Source: Agelaius tricolor
Lineage: Eukaryota; Chordata; Aves; Passeriformes; Icteridae
NCBI GenBank assembly: GCA_023055355.1
Contig: JALJCS010000006.1
Coordinates: 33,734,501-33,798,500, forward strand
Reading direction: 5' to 3'
Length of the DNA: 64,000 bases
Shown here: positions 1 to 11,600 of the stretch, piece after piece
Position numbering within the stretch: the stretch's first letter is position 1
Layout: every line of letters starts with the position of its first letter
Made by a program: the position numbers and the translations under genes
Notes under the pieces: generated by a model
Told to the model about the DNA's origin: nothing
The model's database searches: none
Seen by the model: only the letters and a program-made list of their open reading frames with translations

Positions 1-2680
1 TTTTTAAAAGATTACTGCAATCACTGGAATCAAAAGCTTCTTACAAGTTAACAAAAGACAAAAGTGGGCAACCCTTTGGCTTTAGCATTGCTGAACCTTC
101 ATGAACAATGAATTCTTGCTGCAGAACTCGCTGCAGAGCAGAAGGGAAAACAACAGAATAGCTCAACAGTTTTTAAATGCTATCTCAGATTCTCAAGGGG
201 CAACAAAAAGAGAGGAACATGACACCCATCCTTGGTTTTCCTCCTTTTTGGAGGGGATGTCAACTACTGTCTTGAGATTCTGCAATGAGACAAGAGTTGG
301 AAGTAATTTAAGTGGGCAAATGTGGCACATCCTTTTCTAACAGTCAGCCTCAACATCTTTCTGTTGTTAAGCTGTAAAAAAACCTCCAGAAAAGCAAACA
401 TGATTTGCATAAGTACACAATAAAAAACACATAGGTATGCAAACACACATTGTTAAAGCTTTGATACATAGTCTATGTGATCAAGTGATTTTAATGTGCA
501 TTTAAATTGCATTACACAACTTGGACCCTATTCACACCAGGTAAGAAACTTCAAGCCCTGACAGCCCCAACTGATGTAATGAACAAATTAATTCTGCTAA
601 ATTACTTTTTGAAAGCCATTACCTGTATTTCAGATGAGTGGGAAATACTAGAAAGAATCAATTAAAAACTTGTTACATGCCATGTTTACTTGGGACCTGC
701 CAAGTAAAATTCAATTGATAAACTCTTTTTACAACCATGCTGGAATTTAACCATATAGAGTACAAATAATCCTCTACACAAGTTTCCTAAGTCAGAAAGG
801 GCCTGACCTTCATTATATAACAAAATCTGGTCTATGGTTTCTTCAAAATCTATGAACTTTTAGAGATGATATACTTAAGATAAGATGGCAACTTACTTTG
901 ATGCCTTAGATCAGAGCATACATTCCCTGGTCTTGCATTTGAAAATTGCTACAATTCCTTTTATGTAGAATATTTGTGGAAAAATCATGAAGGTATTTAT
1001 GCAGTAGAAATCTGAACAGGGGCTTAGGTAGGGTTCCTGTGAGTTTGCTTTACAGCGTCTACTGATAGATTGACACAATTTTTATTAACCAATGTGAAAA
1101 ACCTCCACTATCATCACCCCAGCAGCAGCAACTCAAGACCTCTGGAAATCATTATGGCTGGTGCAGAAACAGAATAAGTAATGGCCCATTATAACCACTG
1201 ATGGAATCTTAAACATCTTTATTTAAATAGTCAAAATAAATATTTGATAAGGCATAGCTAACCAAAGTACCACAACATTTATTTTTTTAAGCACATATGT
1301 CAAAGGAACACAAGTGCCACCTCCTGGTTTAGGCATGGAAACACTCTGGGTTGTGCTTACTGCACTCAAAACTTCCAACTAGATGTAGGCTTTTGTTTCC
1401 TCTCCTTTTCTTAAAGTAACTAGAATGTTCATCTTCAACATTCACAGAATGAAGTAAGAACAAAAATAACTCAATGCAAGAATCCAATAAAACTTGCTTA
1501 TCTTTAGTGCCTGGAGCAAAACAGCCACATACACTCTTCACAGGTTCCTTCCCCCAAATTTAACTTCACAGATGTTAAATCCTATTAAAACACAGGAATG
1601 ACGACAATTTTAAGGAAATATTCAAGTGCAGTGGCTTGTAATTCAAGAAGCAGTCTTGGAATCAATGTGGACTATGTTCTCACAACTCTTTTCTACCCTA
1701 AAAAATGCCTTTATTAATTAAGTGAAATGTATCCATCTCCTATCCAGGATGTGACAGAACCTAATAAAGAAGGGCTGAGAAATTTACTACAAATGGCACA
1801 AAGAACTGCAGCCCATTTTATATCTACTGCCAGAGTCAAATCACAAAGTTGTTGAGAATACAGGGGTAAAATACAAACCACTGTGAGTTCCAGTCCTGCA
1901 CGTCAGCAGCTTTGCAGGGATAAAAAAAAGGTTGACTCCATTTCACAGAACACCGTCAAAAGTGGATCACTGTTATGCCAGAGCCATTTGGTAACAACTA
2001 CCAAAGTTCTTTCAATGCAACTTTAGAAGCAATTTAGCAACAAATCTGCCCCAAATCAAGTGTTGCCCCCACTGCAGATACACAGACAACTGCACCTTCC
2101 CCGTGTTTACAGGAGTAAAGACAATTTGCCAACACTGGGTAAATGTTGGCTCTGGGTCTCTTGTTTCCTCCCCACATTCAGTATGGGCTAGAAGTACCTG
2201 AGCCCCATGCTGGGAGAAGCTGCGCTGTGTTAACTCCGTATGGCATTGTGTGTCCTATGGACTCCTAAACCTTGCCTCCCAACATTTCAGCTCTCTGTGC
2301 CATTTCACACTTGCATACACCCACACAAGGCCTGTTTTTCTCCACAGCCTAAGAAGCCACTGCTAGACTAAATGTTTTAATTTCCTGACTCCACACTCTT
2401 CTTCTGTGTATTGACTTGCTGTAAATCAGGATCATAATCCTCAAATCTTCTGGAATACATAGAGCAACTTATATATTTTTTCAAAGTATAACCCTTTGGA
2501 ACAAAACGCATTCATGTGTTTAATGTCTCAGCAAACTCTCACTCTTGTTAAGAAGACAGACAATTATTGCACTTGTATCCCACAGCAACACACACTTCCA
2601 GAAGGAGAACCACAAGTCTTTCTGCAGTCACCATGCCCATACTTTCTCATCCCAAAGCAGCACAGTCCACGATGCATTCA
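1..2680. other. DPH3 3' UTR and downstream flank
   Basis: This AT-rich stretch lies past the DPH3 stop codon in the direction of DPH3 transcription. Its right part should be DPH3 3' UTR. Several minus-strand AATAAA hexamers are present (TTTATT on the plus strand, for example at 1710-1715), but I cannot choose between them. No coding exon, CR1 copy or RNA gene is recognisable. The short open frames here look like chance. Confidence 0.5.
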
Positions 2681-3451
2681 TCAGCACTTGACCAATTCCT
2701 TGTTTGGCAAAGGTTCTGCCACGACTTCATCCCGCATGAACTGCTCCTAAAGACAGCAAGCAGGGATTTAGGCGATTTACATTATTTTTGGATCTTTTCT
2801 ACCTCACAAACATCACGACATACACCCAGGCTGGAAATCAGAGTGATTATAGTATGAATTTGTCTCCCAAAACACGAAAGCCGCAACGTGCCTATCAGGT
2901 GAGAAAAGCTGCCAGGGCTACTGGAGTCAACCACAGGAACTCTTCTGTGGCTGACTCTGTATCCTACCCCACACCACCCAGGTAAAAGCGTCTTTTTAAG
3001 CCCAAACACGGCAGGAGGAGATAAGAAAAACGAGAGACCAGGCAGCAGATATAGCTCCAAACCAGGCATTTCTAAACACTGCCCGGCGCTTCCAGCACGG
3101 GGCGGCGAACCGGGCCTCGGAGGAACCCGGCTGAAACCGCGTCCGCCTGCCCTCCCTCCGCACCCACCTGGTCGTAAATGACGCGCAGGATCAGAGAGCA
3201 GCTGGGGCAGGTGGCCACGTCCTCCCCGTTCTCCAGGTCCTCCTGCAAAAGCGCCGGGAGAGCGGTCAGGCCCCGCCGCCTGCCCGGCCCCTGGGCCGCA
3301 CCATCCCGTTCTGCCCCCCCAGCCCTGCCCGGCCGCCCCTCACCCGCGTGATGAGGAATCGGTCCCCGCAGGGGCACGGGTAGCTGTAGGTCCCGGTCTC
3401 CTCGTCGTACTCGAAGTCCTCGATCTCCACCTCGTCGTGGAACACGGCCAT
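2681..3451 (-). CDS. DPH3: DPH3, diphthamide biosynthesis protein 3 (CSL-type zinc finger), 3 coding exons
   Basis: DPH3 (Kti11) is a small cytosolic zinc/iron protein. It donates electrons to the radical-SAM Dph1-Dph2 enzyme in the first step of diphthamide synthesis on eEF2, and works with Elongator/Kti13 in tRNA wobble-uridine modification. Coding exons on the minus strand are 3344-3451 (36 codons), 3168-3242 (25 codons) and 2681-2746 (21 codons plus TGA). Each junction is phase 0 with a GT donor and AG acceptor (donors GTGAGG and GTGGGT). The spliced product is 82 residues, the usual family length. It begins [13 protein letters not shown] and has the metal ligands Cys26, Cys28 (CPCGD) and Cys48, Cys51 (CPSC). 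It ends NKELVKC as in other vertebrates. The start is the first in-frame ATG, inside the CpG island, with a GGC-ATGG context. One oddity is that residues 66-67, Cys-Gly in the human protein as I recall it, read Arg-Asp here. Confidence 0.96.
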
Positions 3452-3990
3452 GCCGCCGGGGAGCGGCGGAGCGGGGCCGGAGCTGACGGGAAGAGGCGGT
3501 GCCTGAGGGGGCACGAGGGCGGCGCTCCCCGTGACGGGATGCGGCGGCGGGTAGGGGTGGTGGGGAGCGGGCCGGGGATCCCGGATCGCAGGGAGGGGTC
3601 GGCTGGGGAGGAGGAGGGAGTGGGGGGACAGGAGGGTGAGGGGCGGCGGGCTGAGGGGCAGCGCGCTCGAGTCCTTCTGGCTCCCCCTTCCCTCACGGCG
3701 GGAGCTCCGCACGCCGCTCGGAAGCGGTGGCCGGGCCGCCCTCTGCGGCCGATGGCGCTGCCGCTTCCAGCCCTGGCGTCTTGCCTGGCGATCCCAGGGG
3801 CTGTGGGGGAACAGCCGGGCACTGCTGCGACCTTGTCCTTGTCCCTGCCCTGCTCCTTGTCCCTGCCCCTTAGCCGTGTGCTTCCCGTGCCCCTTGGCCG
3901 CCTCAGTGCCGCCCCGCCCCAGCTGGGCGCAGGCTGCCGCCGCCTCTTCCCCACCTCACCCGCCTCCTCCCAGCGCTCACCGTGTTCCCC
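3070..3990. promoter_or_regulatory. CpG island with shared DPH3/OXNAD1 divergent promoter
   Basis: GC content and CpG density rise sharply here and fall again near 4000, in an otherwise AT-rich region. DPH3 exon 1 lies in the left half, transcribed leftwards. OXNAD1 is the only rightward gene, and its first coding exon is 4.7 kb downstream, so its non-coding first exon should lie here. A possible GT donor for that exon is at 3636, but this is unverified. There is no TATA box, as expected for housekeeping promoters. Dense G runs occur between 3540 and 3665 on the plus strand. Confidence 0.8.
3831..3876. repeat. short imperfect tandem repeat, C/T-rich
   Basis: A unit of about 18 bp built from TTGTCCCTGCCC is repeated about twice, preceded by a partial CCTTGTCC copy. 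It lies inside the CpG island. Confidence 0.6.
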
Positions 3991-4394
3991 TCAGTCCCGG
4001 GAAAAGGGGGAAAACCTTGTTCTCTTTGATTGCTTTTGTAGGAAGGTCTATTTGTCTAAAGGAATTTCTTACTCAGAGATAGCTTTTGAAAAAAGGCTTC
4101 CTGTGCTGCTTGCTTCAGTACCCTTGCTGCCCCCTTCTCTGCACTCTCTTGCATTAACCTACCTCGTAATTTGCATTTAAGTGAACTAAAAGTAATTCTC
4201 CCTTCAGATAGTGACGTGGGATTATGAGACAGAAGAGATGCAGATATCTCAACAGATACTAACCTAGGGCTAGTGGATCAGAGGGGATAGAGAATGAATA
4301 GCTCTTTGGTTTTAAGTGAGGAGAGGAAGAGGTCATGAAAATTAGTGCTGGTTTCATTCTGTGGAGCAAAGGAGGTTTATAAAAATATGTAAAG

Positions 4395-4705
4395 GGTGAG
4401 TGTCAAGAGGATGGAGTCAGGCTCTTCTTGGGGGTGCCAACCACTAGGACAAGAGGCAGTGGACAGAAACTGATACAGAAACTGATGTACAGGAAGCTCC
4501 ACCTGAATGTGAGGAAGAGCTTCTTTATTGTGTGAGTGACCAGGCACTGGAACAGATTGCCCATTGGTACTGGAGGCTCTCTCACTGGAGATATTCCAGA
4601 ACCATCTGGATGCAGTCTTGTGCCCTGTGCTCTCAAATGGCCCTGCTTGAGCAGGGAGGTTGGACTGTATGACCCCCTGTGGTCCCTTCCAACCACTGTG
4701 AAAAA
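4395..4705 (+). mobile_element. CR1 LINE, 3' end fragment
   Basis: The order of features matches the end of CR1 ORF2 plus its 3' tail: a frame like NVRKSFF, then GAGTGACCAGGCACTGGAAC, then the CTGGAGATATTCCAGAACC segment, and finally GGTTGGACTGTATGACC with GGTCCCTTCCAACC. CR1 copies are nearly always 5'-truncated, as here. The terminal ATTCTATGATTCT-type repeats are eroded. Confidence 0.85.
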
Positions 4706-6347
4706 AGAGGGTATTTGGAGTGGCTATTTCTGTACTGGCTTGGGTAAGGTGAGAATAAAGGGAGAACATCCCCCCTGACAGGAGCCTGGGAAGCTGAAGC
4801 ACAGTGCTTTCATGGAGGGCAGGGAATTGCCAAAGAGCTGGATGAGTGAAAAAATCACAGAGGTGACAGATGGGGGAAAAGCTGTTCACAATTTGTAAAG
4901 GCATGAGTCACGCTTGTATGTGGTAGAGGAGAACCAGGACTCATTAAAAGACAATTAGGAATTTATTGGTTGCAGAGTAAAAATTGCAAATTATTTTTAT
5001 TGTGTTTTTCATGATTGGAAAGTGATGATAGTAAAAATGGAGCAAGTTTCTTGAAGTATGGTTCAAGAGTTATTTCTAATTTAGGATAGAGACTCAGCCT
5101 TCAAGCAGTTGTATCAATAGGGTCTTTCAGCTGTGACTATAAAATTAGGCTGACATTTCTTTTGTTTCCAATATTATGTATTGATATTGAACTATAGATT
5201 CGTTGGAGATGTAGATGTCTATAACCATGATGTGCTATATGAAAGATTCCAGATCATAAAGTGATCTCATGAATTTGAGAAACTGATTTTTGAGCACTCT
5301 GGGTTAACAGATAATATGCCAAGGTAGGGGATTGGGACTTCATTAGATGTGTATTTTGTTCTACTAAAATATTTTGAGATTGTTAACAATTTTGTTATCA
5401 ATAGTGTCTACACATTTGATGTAGAAAGTGTTTTTGCTTAAAGTATGTTGATGTTTTGCTTAAACACTTAAGTACACTTTAAGTACTCTGTGATGTTGTG
5501 GAAAAAAATTTTGAAGTAATTTTGCTCACTGGGGGTAGAAGACTTTTCTGTAATTCCATTTTTAAAAGTTGCAAGCTGCTGTGGAATTAAATGCTGAAAA
5601 ACTATTAAAATTATGGACAGTTAAAAGCTGCAGAAAGTATTTCTTATGCTTAAAAATGGGCATTTTGAGTAGTGACTGTAAATGTATTCCATTTCTGAGC
5701 AGCCTAATTTATGGAAGCTCTGCCTTCATTCATACAAGATTACAAACAGGACAGATTACTAAGTGACCAGCCAGTGCAGCTGTTAGTGAAATCCTAGAGA
5801 GTATTGGCCTGATTGGTTATCAACAAGCTGGATCAGTGCCATTTCAAGGGATTAGAAATGAAAAACATTTTGAAAATAAATTACACGCCTTAAAAGAATG
5901 CACGGAAAAAATATTTAAATGAAAGTAAAATATTAATGCTTTAAAGAAGCAATGGACTGCATAATGGGAATAAATATAATTTGATAGGTGATTGATATAT
6001 GATTGAGAGTTATGCTAATCCATTTTAGGAAAAATAAAGGCAGATTTGCAAGGAATGAGAAATATCTCTTGGCTCTCTATGAACCTGTTCCTACACTTGA
6101 AAGGTACTTCTGACTAACCTTGAATGTTGTGCATGTCAGTTTAGCTTTCTCTGTCATAGCTATTTGAAGGTTCACACTGTGTTCCTACTGCAGTGCATAT
6201 GAGTGTCCTCCACTTTCTTTACTCTAAATTCAGAGTTGTATTATGTAGGGTACATGGAAATGTGAGGGATTAATGTCCTTTTAGATAAACCTGTGAACAA
6301 ATAGGTTTAATTAAAGTTTATAAAATTCTTCACCCAGAACCTTTTAA

Positions 6348-6390
6348 CACTAGAAAGGGAATGCACTTTACCACTAGAAAGGGAATGCAC
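6348..6390. repeat. two-copy tandem repeat, 24-bp period
   Basis: The 19-bp string CACTAGAAAGGGAATGCAC occurs at 6348-6366 and again at 6372-6390, separated by a 5-base linker. Confidence 0.85.
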
Positions 6391-6439
6391 AGTCAGTGTT
6401 TGATCTTTCATACATGAATATTGTTTGATCATTTAAAAT

Positions 6440-7475
6440 CACAGATAAGCTGGCTGGAAGGCACTTCTGAGCATCATCCAGTCAGAATTCATGCTTGGAG
6501 CAGGACAGTTGTTCACACTGGATTAAGCCAGTCCCAGGTATAGACCTCTCTGTCATGAAATTTCTGCTTTCCAGCCCTGCAGTTTCTCAGTTCCCTTTTG
6601 AAGGGGAGCTCTACTATTCTAACCTAGTATCATCCACAAGTTTGCTGATCATAGAATGGCCCAGAGAGACCTCAAAGATCATCAGTTCCAACAACCATGC
6701 CATGAAAGGACACCTTCTGTCTCATCATCCAAGTTAGTGATAAATGTATTGACCTATATCAGCCCCAGGATACTCTTACTGTTCTAGCCAACAAGTGAAG
6801 CAAACCTGAAGCATCAAGTCTTCAATTCTGTCTGCCCAGACAAGTTTTCAGCCACTCCAACCACCCATCTGGTCTTGGCACACACTAATGTGTGTGTGCT
6901 TCAGGGGCCAGGAGCCACAGGACACTCCAGGTGTGCTGTATCCTGTCCCCTTAGCTGCATGACCAGACCTTTCATCACTGTCGCTGTTCAGGTTTATCAA
7001 ACATAACCTGCCCCTGGTAAATCTGAGTCACATCTTCCTGATTGCTTTCTTAGCTTTCACCTAGCTTAGGGGACAAGCTCTGAGCATTTTTCCAGTTATT
7101 GGGATGGTGCTGACTGGATGTAAGCACTGCATTTTGCCTCTTAAAAAATGAGCACATGTAAGTCTTTTCCCAGTCAGTTGGAGAGTGTGTGGTAAGTGTT
7201 TTTCATGGGTAATAGACACTTGCCTGACGAGCATGTCAGCTGTGTCTCTTAGCAACCTTGAGTGTAACCCATCTGGCCCTGTGCATTTGAGTGCATCCAG
7301 CATCTCTCAGCAGGTGCTGGCCCTGCTCTTACTTATCCCTCTCCTTCCCAACCACCACTGGTACAAACAGGGGTCTGGGTTCAGCCTTTCCTGTAAAGAG
7401 TGAGGCAAAGGGAATGTTGAGTACTTCAGCCTTTTCCATATCATCTCTGACAAGGTCCTCCCCTTTGGAAAAGCT
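6440..7475 (-). mobile_element. CR1 LINE fragment with ORF2 remnant, antisense
   Basis: Read on the minus strand, 7061-7303 encodes a degenerate piece of CR1 reverse transcriptase (K-x-x-GPDGLHSRLLRD, like the CR1 KSMGPDGIHPRVLRE block), followed by an out-of-frame relic of the YRPVSLTSVPGK block. The plus strand at 7395-7440 matches the avian antisense CR1 string around GTGAGGCAAAGGGAATGTTG. The 3' part reaches about 6440. Several frameshifts and stops make it inactive. A second, short CR1 tip interrupts it near 6646-6712. Confidence 0.75.
6646..6712 (-). mobile_element. short CR1 3' tip nested in the older CR1
   Basis: ATCATAGAATGGCCCAGAGA, continuing through AAGATCATCAGTTCCAAC, is the reverse complement of a CR1 3' terminus. 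It lies between CACAAGTTTGCTG and CTCATCATCC, which are adjacent in the usual antisense CR1 sequence. This suggests a later insertion into the older element. The boundaries are approximate. Confidence 0.55.
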
Positions 7476-8688
7476 ACAGGGGCTGTGCTGAGGTCAGGTT
7501 TGCACCCCTGGACTAAAGGAGGAGAGGTTTGGGTGGGTGTTGGGAATCCTCTGATCTGCATAAGAGCAGCCCAGGTGCAGGGAAGGTGAGCACCACCACC
7601 ACCAGGGAATGACCACAACAAACTGACCTTGGTTTAGCAACAAGCTGGGTTTGAGCCAGATGAGGGAAAAGGCCAGTGAGAAGCAGGTGCTGCTGAGGTG
7701 GGTAATGCTGATTATCCTGCCAGAGTCCTCCCTTGCACAGCTGGGCCAGCTGTAGATCCCCCCTCCCAGGGAAGGGATCAGGACACTCCTGTGCCCAGCT
7801 GGGCCTGAGGGCGTTCATCCCTTCCTGGGGGGCAGAACTGGCTCAGTTACACTGGCATGAGAGGCAGCTGGCATGGCTTAGAGGGTGTCATGACCCATCA
7901 AAGACCCCAAAGTGCCCCCAGAGTCATTTCTGGGGCCTTCCACCAGACCACTGCACATGGTCCCCAGTGTTGGAACAGACAGTGAAAAACTACCCCAGGG
8001 AGGTGCCTGGGTGTTCCTACCTGAACAGACTGAACCCATTGAAATGTGTGTTTCATGGTCTTCCCTCACCCCAATGGATCAAATGTCCAGCCATCACTTT
8101 GACTAAATGAAATTGCAACAGTCAGTTCTTGTCACTGGATCCATGGTTGGTGATATCTTTCCTCTATCTTCTCTTATCCTTTTTTTCTCTGCCTTTCTTT
8201 TCCTTATATATTTTCTTAAGTGATTCTTTTATGCTTTTATATTGTTTCATTTCTAGATAATAATTAAAAGGGCTCTGTAACTCATTTTCATTGCAATCAA
8301 ATTGTTTTAAAACAAATATGCATTAGACATATATAAAAATAAATAAATATATAAACATAAACAAACACTGGTAATTCAATGTCATTTCACTCTAATCTGC
8401 CCCAAGGAATCCATTAACCAGAACCTCACTTTACCCTCTAGGAGTGGGCATAACATCCCTTCACTTGAAGGATGCACATTTTCACTTGTTTATGAAACTT
8501 TCATGCTTTCAAAATTCCCTCTCATTATACTTTGTTGCTAGTTTTAGCTCCAGCTGAGCTTTGGCTTTTCTGATTTAAGGGAAATAAAAGCTGGAAACAA
8601 GCCATATCAAACACTGAATGCTTCATTTAATAAATATTTATGATTTTTTTTTTCAGGAACCAGTGATTCTGAAGACTGCCTGATCATC

Positions 8689-11600
8689 ATGGCTCATGCT
8701 ACTATTTATGTGGGTTGCACTGTTCCTCAATTACTGAGAGGTGCTCAGAGCAGAATTTTTCCCTCTCATTCTCCGTTGGGGGTGTTGAGACACTCTGCTT
8801 TTTGTTACTGCACAGGCAACGGGTAGGTTATCCACTTCCTTGGGTTTTTTTAAGAGAATGCCATGGTAACACTGTCAAAATCAAACTGACAAATTACTAC
8901 AGACCTATAAATGCTTAATCTAACTCCCAATTATATATTTGTATTTAACTCTTATTTAGATTTGTGTCATCTGTAGTCTGGATTACCCTGGTAAATTGTT
9001 ATGTTAATAGAAATTCATATCAGTAAGGGACAGTAGCACAGCTGTCAAAATGACAATTATCTTTGTTTGCTTTTTCTTGCAGCACAATAAAATCAAAAAG
9101 GAAAATGGATCATCTAGAGAGGACAGCAAATAATTTTCGACAGGAGGTTAGTGTTCTGTTCTTTACAATGCAAGTAATTTTAATTTTTTTTTGCTGTAAA
9201 GATAATTATATTGGATAATAGTATTCAATTCCTAGGCTCCATTTTGCCTTCTGCTAGAATCTGGTTTTCTTCTTTTTCTCCTCACTTTTTATATTTGTTG
9301 CTGGTATAAAATTAGCATATTTAGTGCTCAGTGGGTGAAATGTAATGAGTTTTTAAGTTTTTCAGTGATATGATGCTGTTTACTTTATGCTGGACAAGAA
9401 ACTTAATAGATTTCTGGCCAAGTATGGATTATAATGACTAATAAAAGCCCGTGGATACCTCTCATCTCTAAACTGACTTCTCAGATTTTTATGGATTTCT
9501 ATAATTCTGGTTCAGGTTTGAGATTTTAAAATGTGGAAAATGTCCTTTTATAACATAGGAGTAAGGCATAAAGTGTAGATATTTTGGAAGGAGAGATGAT
9601 AAGAGATCTTCAGTTTTATCTAGTTTAGTTCATAAATACAAGGAAGATATAGCATTGTTCTCCATCAAATCCAGAAGGGCTTATTCTGGATTTCAGTTTT
9701 GAGCAGCAAGCATTCTTTTTCATAATGTTCAGAGGGGAACATACTCTTGTACCATACAGATATTTCCTTTCTGTAATAAGCTGAAGTAGATGCACACAGA
9801 TGGAAACACACCACACATCTGTCAGCGTGTGTACATGAAGTCCTTCTCTGCTGTTTTTCCTTAACAGTAGTGGAGAATAAATCCCATTTTTCCCAAGAGG
9901 AAGCTGGGTGCAGGGGATATGTAGGTAAGCCCTGAGAAAGAAGATTCAGCCCTGTCTGACCTGGGCTGTGGATGGATGAGACAAATGCAGCCTGGTTCTG
10001 CCTGTCACCAGAGCTGTCACCAGCTTTGGGAGGCACAGAGCTGTGCCTCAGCTATTCCCACTAATGCCAGTCTTCCCTGAGTACAGATCAGTGCTGCGTG
10101 TGGACATCCAGCTGCTCTGGAGGATCCTGTTTACCCAAAAAAATGGATGTAGAGACAGGCACAGACCAATGCATGTCCTCCTTTGCTTCTGACCTGAAAA
10201 AAATGATGGCATTTCTGAGTGGTGCAGCCATGGGGTTTTTTTGTATTTATTGTTTGGCTTGCTTCCTTTCTCTGCTCAATGTCAGTACCTGAAAAATACA
10301 TGGAAAATGGATCCTTATGAGGTGTTGGAAGCTCAGGGTTGGTGCAGGGAACTGTAAGGCACAAGAAAGAGAAGGAAGCTGTATGAGATAGGTGAAAGAG
10401 CAGGGCTCAGTTCTTGCTACTGCACATTCTCTGCATATCAGAGGATTATGGTGTTTCTTTTTTTAATGCTTGATTTATTCTTTGTTGCTTCAGTTTTGAC
10501 CACTTTAAAATCAGTTTATTTTAAATCCTCTGCTTGGTTTTAAATTCCGTATAATCAGCAGTTGACTTTCCTCAGCCAATATTGCCTTATTTGGCCATTT
10601 CTGTCCTGTAAAAGATGAAAGAATCATAAATCTGTGTTGCATTACTGTGAATGCTACAGAACATTGCCTGTTGAAGAGTGATAATGTGAAGGACCAGGGC
10701 AAGGAAAATGGACTTATGCTTTCTTGAAATACAGCTGCAAAATCCAGAGTCCTGTGCCCTCCTCTCACTGCAGCCTTGCTCTGATCAGTTGGATACTCTG
10801 GTGATGGTCCAAAATACTGGCTGAATGTCTTTGATCACCCTGACCCAAATTTAATTTTTGAAATAACTTTATACCAATTAAGAATTAGATTTCCAGTACT
10901 CTTGCAGCTCTCTCAGCCAAATAACAAATTAAGGAGGGTACTGAAGAGTAAAGAAGGGAATGAAGAAGTCCAAATTTAATGTCCTTTTCCTGCACTTCTC
11001 CATCAGAACAACCATTGAAGTCATGTATCTGACATTTCTCTTGTTAACTTTGACTGACTGCATTTCTCATTTAATACTGTCTGCTAAAGTGGAACAGGAA
11101 TCCATTATACTTCATTTTAAATTAGCAAATGTCCTGCTGTTTAATGGGACAGGGAACATGTTCAGATGTTGCTTTAAGAATAAAATAATTTCCTGACATA
11201 TGTTTTAAATTACAGCATAGTTGCTTAAAGTTAAAATTTTTTGATCTGTTTGATCTTAGACAAATGATAAATGGGAGAGTTGTGGTATTTTGAGTATTTC
11301 CTTGTGTGGTAAGTGACATCAGCATTTTTAACTGTAAGATCTGTGTATTGCTCTGTGTAGAAAATACTTAGGGCATTGCTTTCTTTGTAGAGGAAAAAAG
11401 GTTAATAATTATAGTCCAAAAAACCTGAAAAGGAAGGGTAGGGAAGGGATGAAAATCCATGTTACACTGATGGGCATCAAAGAATTTAAGTGGGGTGCTC
11501 ATCCCCAATGGGTCTTTTTGCAAAGTCTGCTTTTCATTTTTCATCTTTTTTTAAAACTCCTTAGAAGTAGTATTAACTATGGCTCTGACATCCCCTCCCA

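Larger units (their letters stand above)
3991..8656 (+). other. OXNAD1 5' intron (probable)
   Basis: This region separates the CpG island from the first coding exon of OXNAD1, which has a pyrimidine-tract/AG acceptor at 8655-8656. It holds a plus-strand CR1 3' end (about 4395-4705), a long minus-strand CR1 copy (about 6440-7475) and a small tandem duplication at 6348-6390. The rest, including the moderately GC-rich 7500-8100, shows nothing I recognise. Confidence 0.6.

Noticed and set aside
3452..3712. In-frame N-terminal extension of DPH3
   Set aside because: The frame upstream of the DPH3 ATG is open for 87 codons but contains no ATG. Stop codons are rare in such GC-rich DNA. The 82-residue product from 3451 matches the family length exactly.
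3437..4180. 247-codon plus-strand open frame in the CpG island
   Set aside because: It is Arg/Pro/Leu-rich as expected from GC-rich DNA, overlaps DPH3 exon 1 on the other strand and resembles no protein. OXNAD1 coding starts at 8689.
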